From Methanobacteriota archaeon (GTDB taxonomy: Archaea; Halobacteriota; Methanomicrobia; Methanomicrobiales; Methanomicrobiaceae), in the NCBI GenBank assembly GCA_016841485.1, contig JAENZA010000004.1, forward strand, positions 1 to 64,000: a stretch of 64,000 nucleotides of DNA, written 5' to 3'. The position numbers and the translations under genes are program-made. Position 1 is the stretch's first letter. Each line of letters starts with the position of its first letter. Positions 55,999 to 64,000 of the stretch are shown piece by piece. A model generated the notes under the pieces. The model searched no databases. It was not told the origin of the DNA and saw only the letters and a program-made list of their open reading frames with translations.

Positions 55999-56634
55999 AT
56001 GCGGGAAAGTAAAAATAAAAAGAAGGTACGGATGAATCAGAGGAAGCAGGAACTTCTTGATCTCTTTACCAACATTACCAGCAAGACCACTATTGTGGAG
56101 CCGATGCGAAAAATTCACGGTACACTCAGGGACAAAGAGGCCATTGAGCGTGAAGTTACCCTCATCATGCGTGAGGTCCTGGACCAGGGGTATTTCAAGA
56201 CCAAACTTGCACCCCGGCAGCTGGCCCAGCTGGTCTGTTCGTATTATGACGGGAAGAACGATACCGAGATCGCCCGGGCACTTGGGGACGAGAAATTGTC
56301 CAAGACGGTGGCACGTGCCCGTGTGCGCCTGAAGCTCTTCCGGGATCTGGATTTCAAGATGCCGTTTGACCCAGAGCAGATGGAGGTCCTCCTTGATTCC
56401 GGCAAGACCATGAAGGAGATCAGCGAGGAACTCGGCATCAGTCCCTCCACTCTCAGGGAATACCGGCATGTGATCGAATCCCAGAGGGACCCTACCCTGG
56501 ACCCCTTCCTTGAGCGGATTCGTGACGTGATGGAGGACCGTGACCTCACCGAGTCCATGACGGGCGGTCTTGTAAACGACGGTCTCTCAGAGGCCATTGA
56601 TATCACTGAAGCGGAACTTGCTGACCTCTCCTGA
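55999..56634 (+). CDS. HTH-containing conserved archaeal protein (possibly Cmi4-like)
   Basis: C-terminal HTH 'GKTMKEISEELGISPSTLREYRHVIESQRDPTLDPF'; family name from memory only. Confidence 0.6.
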   Translation: MRESKNKKKVRMNQRKQELLDLFTNITSKTTIVEPMRKIHGTLRDKEAIEREVTLIMREVLDQGYFKTKLAPRQLAQLVCSYYDGKNDTEIARALGDEKLSKTVARARVRLKLFRDLDFKMPFDPEQMEVLLDSGKTMKEISEELGISPSTLREYRHVIESQRDPTLDPFLERIRDVMEDRDLTESMTGGLVNDGLSEAIDITEAELADLS

Positions 56635-56697
56635 TATCAACACTTCTTTCCCCGTTTTTACCGTCTGATTTTTCATTCAGGAGATCCATCTTTTTCT

Positions 56698-57351
56698 ATG
56701 AAGATCACGTGGCTCGGACATTCGTGCTTTTCCCTTGAAGGGACAAAAAAAGTATTGATAGATCCGTTTGTTCCCGGGGGCGGGGTTCCGGAAGACGCGG
56801 ATATGATTGCACTCACTCATGGCCATGCCGATCATGTGGGTGAGACGGTACGGCTCGGCAGGAAGACCGTCGCCATCAATGAAATCGGGAAGTACCTCGC
56901 AACCCTCGGCCTGGAGACCGAGTGCATGAACCTCGGGGGAACCATCGAAGTGGATGGGGTACGGTTCACGATGACCCCTGCACTCCATTCGGGATGGATG
57001 GAGATGGCAGGGCCGGGATTCTACGGCGGCGGTGCTGCAGGATTTGTCATTACGATGGACGGCGTCTCCGTCTATCATGCGGGTGATACCGCGCTCTTTT
57101 CAGATATGAAGCTCATAGGGGAGCTCTATCACCCGGATGTCGCCTGCCTGCCCATCGGCGGACGATATACGATGGGGCCTGCCGAGGCCATGATGGCCGC
57201 GGAGTTTGTGGGGGCCCCGGTGGTCATACCGATGCATTACAACACGTTCGATGTGATCCGGCAGGACGTGGATGCATTCAAAACGGCGGTGGAGCGGACG
57301 ACCGATGTAACGGTGCAGGTCCTCTCCCCCGGAGAGTCGCTGGAACTCTAA
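56698..57351 (+). CDS. metal-dependent hydrolase, MBL fold (UPF0173)
   Basis: 'MKITWLGHSCFSLEGTKKVLIDPF...LTHGHADHVGETV...YHAGDTALFSDMKLI'. Confidence 0.93.
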   Translation: MKITWLGHSCFSLEGTKKVLIDPFVPGGGVPEDADMIALTHGHADHVGETVRLGRKTVAINEIGKYLATLGLETECMNLGGTIEVDGVRFTMTPALHSGWMEMAGPGFYGGGAAGFVITMDGVSVYHAGDTALFSDMKLIGELYHPDVACLPIGGRYTMGPAEAMMAAEFVGAPVVIPMHYNTFDVIRQDVDAFKTAVERTTDVTVQVLSPGESLEL

Positions 57352-57374
57352 AAAAAATATTTTTGATTACCGGA

Positions 57375-57758
57375 TCATTTCCAGGGCTCGAGGCCCTGGT
57401 CCTTGCGGTAGAAATTGATTGCCCTGCGGATGGCGTCTTCGGCGATAACGGAACAGTGTATCTTCGGTTCGGGCAGGCCGCCCAGCGCCTCCACCACATC
57501 CATATTGGTGAGGTTCCATGCCTCTTCAATGGTCTTGCCCTTGATCATCTCGGTTGCCTGGCTGCTCGATGCAATGGCGGCGGCACAGCCAAGCGTCTTG
57601 AACGAGACATCGACGATGACATCGTCCTCGATCTTCAGGTAGAGTTTCATGCGGTCGCCGCACTCGGAGCTTCCGACTTCCACGACCACGGTTGGGTCTT
57701 CCATCTCCCCGACATTGCGGGGGTGTTCAAAGTGATCCATCACGGTTTCATTGTACAT
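57375..57758 (-). CDS. iscU: Fe-S cluster scaffold IscU/NifU N-terminal
   Basis: 'YNETVMDHFEHPRNVGEMEDPT'; Cys in 'SSECGDRMKL', 'TLGCAAAIASSS', 'KIHCSVIAEDAI'. Confidence 0.94.
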   Translation of the reverse strand: MYNETVMDHFEHPRNVGEMEDPTVVVEVGSSECGDRMKLYLKIEDDVIVDVSFKTLGCAAAIASSSQATEMIKGKTIEEAWNLTNMDVVEALGGLPEPKIHCSVIAEDAIRRAINFYRKDQGLEPWK

Positions 57759-57775
57759 CTCTTCACACTCTCCTC

Positions 57776-58951
57776 TCAGAAGGATCCCATTTCCCTCAAC
57801 CGTTCAATCACCTGAGGTAGAACGTCCAGTACATATTTGACCTCTTCCTTTGTATTATCATCCCCGAGTGTCAGGCGGAGCGATGAACGTCCGTGTGCCG
57901 GTGGCACCCCTATCGCACGGAGCACATGAGACATGTCCTCACTGCCTGAACTGCAGGCGCTGCCGATGGAGGCGTAGATGCCCTTACTGTTGAGCAGTAG
58001 CAGTAACGCCTCCCCATCAAGTCCCGGAAATGAAAAGTGGGCGTTGTTTACGAGCCGTTCTTCGGGATGGCCATTATAATGGCTGTCGGGGATGCGTTCG
58101 GCGATGCCCTGTGCCAGCATGTCGCGAAGAGCGCCCACCTTTTGCCGGTGGCCGGTGATATCCGCGGTGACCCGCTCGATAGCAGCGCCGAGACCAACGA
58201 TGCCGGGAACATTCTCCGTGCCTGCACGGTGTCCCTTCTCCTGGCCGCCCCCGTGGATCAGGTTATCGAGCCGGATGCCGTCACGGATGTAGAGTGCTCC
58301 GGTTCCTTTCGGCCCGAAGAACTTGTGCCCTGACAGTGAGAGGAGGTCGATATTCATGGCCTTGACATCGATTGGCATATGCCCGATTGCCTGAACGGCA
58401 TCGGTATGAAAGCAGATGTCGTGATCATGGGCAATTGCCCCGATTTCCCGTACCGGCTGAATGGTGCCGACCTCGTTATTGGCCATCATGACGGAGATGA
58501 GCGTCGTTTCCGGGGTGATGGCAGCCTCAACATCGCCGGGGTCGACAAGCCCGTGCTGGTCGACCGGGAGATAGGTGACCGTCCATCCCTGTGTTTCGAG
58601 ATATTCACAGGTATGGAGAATTGCATGATGTTCGATGGAGGAGGTGATGATATGGTTTCCGTCCTGGTGCCGGGCAGATGCCATCCCCTTGAGAGCCCAG
58701 TTGTCCGATTCGGTCCCGCCCGCGGTAAAAAATATCTCATGATCACTGCACCCGAGTGCAGCGGCGACCTGTCCACGAGCGGCTGCAATGGCCGCTCTGC
58801 TTGCATCGGAGAGGCGGTACAGTGAGGAGGGGTTGCCGAAATTTTTCGTAAAGAACGGGAGCATTGCACGAACGACGTCAGGATGTGTCGGTGTCGTAGC
58901 AGAATGGTCAAGATAGACGGTCGGGACGTCCGGTGAGTGGGATTGGTTCAT
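57776..58951 (-). CDS. iscS: cysteine desulfurase
   Basis: 'VYLDHSATTPTHPDVVRAM...SGHKFFGPKGTGALYIR...GSACSSGSEDMSHVL'. Confidence 0.95.
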   Translation of the reverse strand: MNQSHSPDVPTVYLDHSATTPTHPDVVRAMLPFFTKNFGNPSSLYRLSDASRAAIAAARGQVAAALGCSDHEIFFTAGGTESDNWALKGMASARHQDGNHIITSSIEHHAILHTCEYLETQGWTVTYLPVDQHGLVDPGDVEAAITPETTLISVMMANNEVGTIQPVREIGAIAHDHDICFHTDAVQAIGHMPIDVKAMNIDLLSLSGHKFFGPKGTGALYIRDGIRLDNLIHGGGQEKGHRAGTENVPGIVGLGAAIERVTADITGHRQKVGALRDMLAQGIAERIPDSHYNGHPEERLVNNAHFSFPGLDGEALLLLLNSKGIYASIGSACSSGSEDMSHVLRAIGVPPAHGRSSLRLTLGDDNTKEEVKYVLDVLPQVIERLREMGSF

Positions 58952-59061
58952 AAAATCGCATTTGGATTCTCTAATTCTGGAACCTTATGCTTTTCGGGAA
59001 ATGCAAATTGAAAAGAAAAATCCTGCATTCCCGAGAGGATGTAGTCAAGGGAGTAGACCCA

Positions 59062-59135
59062 GGCGCGACCCGACGAGGCGTCGCGCCGACCCTGCGAAGC
59101 AGGTTGGGATATATCCCATCCTGAGGCCGAAGGCC
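59062..59135. repeat. multi-hairpin GC-rich module upstream of rep-like gene
   Basis: GGCGCGAC..GTCGCGCC; CCTGC-GAA-GCAGG; palindrome TGGGATATATCCCA; GGCC-GAA-GGCC within about 75 bp. Confidence 0.8.
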
Positions 59136-59203
59136 GAATCTCTCTTGGCTGATATAGACTAACTCACACAGAGGCAGTAGGGGCACCGTCATTAACCAAA
59201 CTT

Positions 59204-60079
59204 TTGAGAGAAGTCCAGAGGGATCAACACCTACGGAAATACTCAAAAATCGTCTGGCAGTATGTGACCTATCTCAAGCAGATAGAGAAGGCCTGCTTCA
59301 TCATCTCAGGATATGATCTCCAGGAGAACCGGAGTGCAACCAATGTAGGGAGCTACATCCACAGATGGACCGAGGTCTACCGCAAGCGACAGCTCGCACG
59401 ACTTTACAAGCTCGATGACTGGTGGAAGGAGAATAAAGGACCCGTGACAATGCTCACCCTCACCACCTACCAGGATGGAGAATATTCCAGGTCCATGAAG
59501 GGGGAGCTGGTATCCATCGAGGAAAGTTTTGAAATCCTCAAAGACGGATGGGACAAGCTCTCAAAGATTCTCAGGAAATACCTCCCTGGCATCCCGTATA
59601 TCTGGGTGGTGGAACCGCACAAGACCGGATACCCTCACCGGCATGTTATCCTCTTTACCGCGGTCCCGGAAGACCTACAGGAAAAGATCAAACACCTGTG
59701 GTCGGAAAAATACTGTGCAGGGTCGATGGATCACGGGGTAGATTTTACCCTCACAACACCGGACGAGGATATTGATTGTATCCGTAACTACCTGATGAAA
59801 TACATTGCAAAGGGATTCATCTCAACTGGTTCGAAGTTCACCGAAACACCGTGGACCAAACAAGAACTGGTCTATAACGCCATCATCTGGGACAAGAAGT
59901 ACAGGACCTTCCAACCTTCACGGGCATTACAGAAAGTCATGAAGAAGGAAGAGAAGGAGAATGATGCGTTCTGGTGGTTCATGGGAGAATCAGAATATGA
60001 AGAACCAGGAACCGATGAACGGGTCAGATATCTGATGTGGGAACGGTTCTACATCCCGGAGTGGTTGCCATTTAGGTAA
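59204..60079 (+). CDS. HUH-type replication initiator (Rep)-like protein
   Basis: Motif 1 'TMLTLTTYQ', HUH-like 'GYPHRHVILF', Tyr motif 'CIRNYLMKYIAKG'; TTG start. Confidence 0.8.
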   Translation: MREVQRDQHLRKYSKIVWQYVTYLKQIEKACFIISGYDLQENRSATNVGSYIHRWTEVYRKRQLARLYKLDDWWKENKGPVTMLTLTTYQDGEYSRSMKGELVSIEESFEILKDGWDKLSKILRKYLPGIPYIWVVEPHKTGYPHRHVILFTAVPEDLQEKIKHLWSEKYCAGSMDHGVDFTLTTPDEDIDCIRNYLMKYIAKGFISTGSKFTETPWTKQELVYNAIIWDKKYRTFQPSRALQKVMKKEEKENDAFWWFMGESEYEEPGTDERVRYLMWERFYIPEWLPFR

Positions 60080-60193
60080 AATTAATATCTTTTTTGTTAT
60101 TTTTTCTCACAAAATTTTATATTATAATAAGAAAGATAAAAATTTGTATTTATCAGGTCCTAAGGAGTAGATTCACATCATTGAGGAGTAAAA

Positions 60194-60604
60194 ATGTGGG
60201 AAATTGAACAGCATCTTCAAACAGATGAGATTGTAGAATTTGTTGAAAATCCGGCATGGGTATGTTATTGGCCATGGTTTTTACTAGCCTTATTGTTTAT
60301 CTGGACGATTTTCATCCCGGCCCTAATTATCTTCTATGTGGCATTACATAGAGAATCGTCAAAATGTATTATCACAAATAAACGAGTGGCTGCAAGAATT
60401 GGTATAGTATCTGAAAGATTCAAGGCACTACCTTATACCCATATAACTTCAGTTGGACTCAGACAAGGGATAATGGGGAAAATTTTCAATTATGGTGATA
60501 TTCCCGTTGATACTTCGGGATCAGGAACGGGTATAGATATTGTATTTCGTTGCATGCCCGACCCACTTAAGATAAAGAAAATGATTGATAACCATATTCC
60601 ATAA
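60194..60604 (+). CDS. PH domain-containing (bPH_2/YdbS-like) membrane protein
   Basis: TM hairpin then 'SKCIITNKRVAARIGIVSERFKALPYTHITSVGLRQGIMGKIFNYGDIPVDTSG'. Confidence 0.8.
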   Translation: MWEIEQHLQTDEIVEFVENPAWVCYWPWFLLALLFIWTIFIPALIIFYVALHRESSKCIITNKRVAARIGIVSERFKALPYTHITSVGLRQGIMGKIFNYGDIPVDTSGSGTGIDIVFRCMPDPLKIKKMIDNHIP

Positions 60605-60750
60605 TTTTGGTCTTTAATAAGGTTAGAATCAACCAACCTTCATGAGGGATAAGGAAGCGAAGAACGAATTAGTTACAATATCTATATCATATTATAATCA
60701 AATATGTATTACAATAATTGTAAATATATTGTATGATCGTCATTCTAAAA

Positions 60751-60875
60751 AAAAATTTACTTTTTTTTAGTAAATTTACTAAATTTTGTAGAACAAAAAA
60801 AAAGAGAATATTTGTTATTTTTTAGTAAATTAAAAAAATTAGTAAATTTAGAATTTTCTTAGAACGAAAAAAACA
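60751..60875. repeat. AT-rich imperfect direct/inverted repeats
   Basis: 18-bp palindrome TTTAGTAAATTTACTAAA at 60766; TTAGTAAATT at three sites; GTAGAAC/TTAGAAC followed by A-tracts. Confidence 0.7.
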
Positions 60876-61271
60876 ATATAATTTTAGCAGAAATGAATGG
60901 CCTACGGGCATCATATTCAAGGCTACATTATTGAATCTCGCGCGTTGTATATATATCATGTGAAACACAGAGATATTCATATACAGAATTAAATAGCTCC
61001 TTTTGGCAAAAGACGCGATTAAATACGATAGATATATGTAATTGGTAATAAAACAAAATTAACATTTTAATGAATTTAACTTTTTAAGGTACTAGTAATT
61101 TATATACTGTAAATATTTTACACTGATTGTAGAAAGGGGTCATACCCAAAGAAAAGAAAAATTGCTCAATAAGTGCTTTCAGCACTTAGCTAATAGAAAG
61201 AATGACTTGCACACTATATCTTCATTCTATCTATTTAGTTTTTGTTAGTATAATGAATAAATATTGACTGA

Positions 61272-61532
61272 ATGATCCAAATGGATTCAAAAATTATGAT
61301 ATATGGGGCAATTGGTCTTGTTGCTGCATTTGCAGGAACATCGATAGGTCACTGTATCAAGGATGCAACAACGAGTTCATTACTGGAAGGAATTGGACAA
61401 GTGATAGGTGATATTCTAATAATCATCGGAAGTTCAATTCTAAAAGTATACGCGTTGATTGCAATTGTGTATATTGTCTATATGTTCATTCTGTATCTGC
61501 TTGATAATTGTTCAAATGGTGGATACTGGTGA
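61272..61532 (+). CDS. small membrane protein (about two TM segments)
   Basis: 86-aa hydrophobic frame with good RNA-level context; no homolog recognised. Confidence 0.5.
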   Translation: MIQMDSKIMIYGAIGLVAAFAGTSIGHCIKDATTSSLLEGIGQVIGDILIIIGSSILKVYALIAIVYIVYMFILYLLDNCSNGGYW

Positions 61533-61553
61533 ATTAGACAATAACCTTAATTT

Positions 61554-61572
61554 AACCCTTTTTTTGAGGGTT
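61554..61572. terminator. putative hairpin terminator AACCCT..AGGGTT with T-tract
   Basis: AACCCTtttttttgAGGGTT-like inverted repeat. Confidence 0.45.
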
Positions 61573-61652
61573 TAGAACAATACAAAATATTTGAAATTTT
61601 TAAAAAAATAAAGATGATTTATAATGTATTTCAGAATATACATAATGACAGA

Positions 61653-62843
61653 TTAAAAATCAGTCATAATTCTGAACTGATCGATCTCTTCGCTGTTGAG
61701 TTCTTCAAGGAATCCCTCGGCTGCATTGCAGATATTCTTGGACGCGGTGATGGCCCGTCCGACCACCAGGATGTCGGCGCCTGCCTTCAGTGCATCCTTT
61801 ACCACGTGCTGGCGGATACCGCCTGCGGTTGCGACGAGGAGTTTGCCGCCCCCGGCCTTCTTGATAGCCGGGATGTCGCCCCAGTTGTATTCGTCGCCCT
61901 CGGCGTCGATGGCCCGGTGCATCTCGACGATGCTCGGGACGGCACCGCGCTTTGCAAGTTCTGCCACCAGTTCTGCGGGTTTTTCAACATTGAGCATGTC
62001 GATGACCGAGTAGATGCCGGTCTTCTTTGCCTCGATGATGAACTTCTCGATGGTGACGATGGGGGCAAGACCCGATACGACGACGGCGTCGGCAGATGCG
62101 TTTGCCGCCATCCGGGCCTCGAGGTTGCCGGTGTCAAGGGTCTTGAGGTCTGCGATGATGAACGCCTCGGGGCGGTATTTGCGGATCTCACCGATGACGC
62201 TCAGCCCGAACTGTTTGATGAGCGGGGTGCCGGCTTCAATGAGGATGTGGTCGTTTTCCGGGACATTACGAAGCACGCGTTCGACCGACTTCATGTCGAC
62301 GAGGTCCATGGCCACCTGCAGGTAGGGGGGGTCCCAGAGGCGGTGAACCTTGAAGCCCATGACAGCGTGACCGGCACGGTCCTTCTCGTGAATGAGCGTC
62401 TTTTTGTCCGGGAATCCTGCAACTGCACGCTGGATTGCCTGTTTGGTGGCGCCGTAGTTGTAGCGGTAGATGCGGTTGTAGTCCTGTGCCGTGGGGTGGA
62501 GGAAGACGCTTGCAAGAATAACGGTCTCCTCGAGGTCCATATCATCAAAGATGCCTTCTTCGACCGAGTCCGCGACCGCCTTAGCGACAGCCGCCTGGAC
62601 GGCGCCGAATATTGCATTGACCTGCTCTTCCTTTTTCAGGGTCACTTTCGGTATGATAAGCGTTGCCGGTTTGGTCAGCAGATTGGGGCGGATGACCGCA
62701 AGAAGCGGGGTATGGCCGGCGGAGAGCTGTGATGCCGCATTTGCAAAGGCCATCCCGACGGGGCCGTTTTTATCACCGATCATCAGATCGATGTGGGCGA
62801 GTTCTGCTCCCTCGCCTTCGAGATATTCTCCTATTAGAAACAT
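61653..62843 (-). CDS. fae-hps: bifunctional formaldehyde-activating enzyme / 3-hexulose-6-phosphate synthase
   Basis: Fae 'IGEYLEGEGAELAHIDLMIGDKNGPVGMAFANA...'; Hps 'MDLVDMKSVERVLRNVPENDHILIEAGTPLIKQFGLSVI'. Confidence 0.95.
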   Translation of the reverse strand: MFLIGEYLEGEGAELAHIDLMIGDKNGPVGMAFANAASQLSAGHTPLLAVIRPNLLTKPATLIIPKVTLKKEEQVNAIFGAVQAAVAKAVADSVEEGIFDDMDLEETVILASVFLHPTAQDYNRIYRYNYGATKQAIQRAVAGFPDKKTLIHEKDRAGHAVMGFKVHRLWDPPYLQVAMDLVDMKSVERVLRNVPENDHILIEAGTPLIKQFGLSVIGEIRKYRPEAFIIADLKTLDTGNLEARMAANASADAVVVSGLAPIVTIEKFIIEAKKTGIYSVIDMLNVEKPAELVAELAKRGAVPSIVEMHRAIDAEGDEYNWGDIPAIKKAGGGKLLVATAGGIRQHVVKDALKAGADILVVGRAITASKNICNAAEGFLEELNSEEIDQFRIMTDF

Positions 62844-62985
62844 GGTTAATTCCTGCGTTATTATGGGGGTTCTCTGTACATAAATCCACGTGTCGGGTTT
62901 GATTTGCACAGAGAATTGTCGAAGAATGGTTCGTCGGTTCCTGTCATTCAAATAGCCCCTCACGACCGGATAGGACGGTGAGGAA

Positions 62986-63291
62986 ATGCTGTATGTCGTC
63001 TCCGAGGCCCTCGGAGGTGTGCCCATCCCCGACCTGCCGGTTGCGGCTGCCGCTCCCGAGTATATGGAACAAAAGGCAACGATCGATGCAATATTTGCCC
63101 TTGCCTTCGGGCTCTACACCTATGTAAACCCTGTCCCGACCGTGGCCGGGGCCCCGAATCTGGTACAGCTGCTGACCTCGGATCTGAAGGATATTACCGG
63201 GGGTGTCCTGAGTGTCGAACGGGATACGGTGAAGGCTGCTGAAGGAATAGCCGACCATATCGAAGGCAGGATAACAAAGCTCGGGCTCTAA
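62986..63291 (+). CDS. standalone CODH/HCP (CooS-like) C-terminal domain protein
   Basis: 'LPVAAAAPEYMEQKATIDAIFALAFGLYTYVNPVPTVAGAPNLVQLLTSDLKDITGGVLSVERDTVKAAEGIADHIEGRI'; SD-like GGTGAGG upstream. Confidence 0.65.
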   Translation: MLYVVSEALGGVPIPDLPVAAAAPEYMEQKATIDAIFALAFGLYTYVNPVPTVAGAPNLVQLLTSDLKDITGGVLSVERDTVKAAEGIADHIEGRITKLGL

Positions 63292-63319
63292 AAAGACTAA
63301 AATACACCATTTTGAAAAG

Positions 63320-63490
63320 TGGGGTCGGTGAGATTTGAACTCACGATCGACGGGTCTCTCCGACATGCGAGAGAGCACTGATTGCGTCAGTGCTCCAACG
63401 GGTCATCATCCAAATAGTCAGGAGACCCATTGTTCATCATTCGCAAAGACCGCTGGAGCCCGTCGCCATGCCGGACTAGGCCACGACCCC
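63320..63490 (-). tRNA. tRNA-Trp(CCA) with 97-nt intron (63356..63452)
   Basis: Acceptor GGGGTCG/CGACCCC, split anticodon loop CTCCAG|A, stem ACGGG/CCCGT, T-arm GTGAGTTCAAATCTCAC. Confidence 0.93.
63387..63440 (-). ncRNA. intron-encoded C/D box guide RNA in pre-tRNA-Trp
   Basis: C ATGATGA (63434-63440), D' CTGA (63418-63421), C' ATGATGA (63403-63409), D CTGA (63387-63390); two 12-nt guides. Confidence 0.9.
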
Positions 63491-63583
63491 TCCAAAGGTG
63501 CACTACAACTATGCAAGCGTGAAACTTAAGAATTGTGTTCTTGATCGCGAGAGATAAGTATCCCGGATTCATATAGAAATGGG

Positions 63584-64000
63584 ATGGTTCAGCCAAGTTA
63601 TGCAAGCGGTATTTCAAACATTCCCCTGATGGGAATGACAATAGGTGAGATGCTGGACAATACGGTCAGGCAATATCCTGATAACGAAGCTGTGGTCGCA
63701 GTGGAACAGGATATCCGCTGGACCTACCGTGAGTTCAATGAACGTGTTGAAAAGCTTGGCAGAAGCCTCATGGCCCTCGGTGTTCGAAAAGGCGACCGGG
63801 TCGCAATATGGGCGATGAACTATGCCGAATGGCTCCTGGTCCAGTTCGCAACCGCCAAAATAGGTGCGATCATGGTGAATATCAATCCGGCCTACCGTAC
63901 CTTCGAGCTTGAATACACACTGAAACAGGCTGAAATCCATACCCTTCTTGTCCAGGGAAGGTTCAAAAGCTCGGATTATGTCGGCATGTTCTATGAGGCC
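63584..64000 (+). CDS. AMP-dependent acyl-CoA synthetase (partial, runs off window)
   Basis: MVQPSYASGISNIPLMGMTIGEMLDNTVRQYPDNEAVVAVEQDIRWTYREFNERVEKLGRSLMALGVRKGDRVAIWAMNYAEW; no stop before the window end, absent from the ORF track. Confidence 0.9.
   Translation, partial: MVQPSYASGISNIPLMGMTIGEMLDNTVRQYPDNEAVVAVEQDIRWTYREFNERVEKLGRSLMALGVRKGDRVAIWAMNYAEWLLVQFATAKIGAIMVNINPAYRTFELEYTLKQAEIHTLLVQGRFKSSDYVGMFYEA

Noticed and set aside
58972-61677. TAATTCTGGAAC (58972) and TAATTCTGAAC (61667) as att-type direct repeats bounding the island
   Set aside because: Only 8 identical bp plus a gapped AAC, and the right copy is inside fae-hps coding sequence; likely chance.
61614-62732. 372-aa plus-strand ORF opposite fae-hps
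   Set aside because: Antisense frame of fae-hps; no family features.
62944-63378. 144-aa minus ORF starting inside the tRNA-Trp locus
   Set aside because: Starts in tRNA sequence and overlaps the CODH-like domain gene antisense; not coding-like.

Overview
This 64 kb window is a chromosomal segment of a methanogenic archaeon, most likely Methanomicrobiales judging by gene content; this is inference, no search was run. It starts at the 3' end of a 23S rRNA gene followed by 5S rRNA. It carries a second tRNA-Cys/5S unit, a lysS/radical-SAM/uppS operon beside a divergent cis-prenyltransferase paralog, an ArvABC-type small-GTPase cluster and four tandem CBS-domain genes. It continues with the S13-S4-S11-RpoD-L18e-L13-S9-RpoN-RpoK-Eno-S2-MEMO-MVK-IPK-IDI2-RNaseJ-IDS-GltX block, then tbp, a divergent acs/acd pair, archaeosortase A, gyrBA, hef, glyS, iscSU and fae-hps. 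An intron-containing tRNA-Trp lies near the end, and the window stops inside an AMP-forming acyl-CoA synthetase. Most is core genome. The clearest accessory island is about 58.96-61.6 kb: a HUH Rep-like gene preceded by a GC-rich multi-hairpin module and followed by AT-rich, repeat-bearing DNA with two small membrane-protein genes. Other points worth a second look are three helically phased TATA elements in front of tbp, a C/D guide RNA inside the tRNA-Trp intron whose guides fit its own anticodon loop, a split RxG motif across two convergent, overlapping cis-prenyltransferase genes, a standalone cysteine-free C-terminal CODH/HCP-like domain, and a short leader ORF directly in front of gyrB. 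All assignments come from reading the sequence and remembered family motifs.
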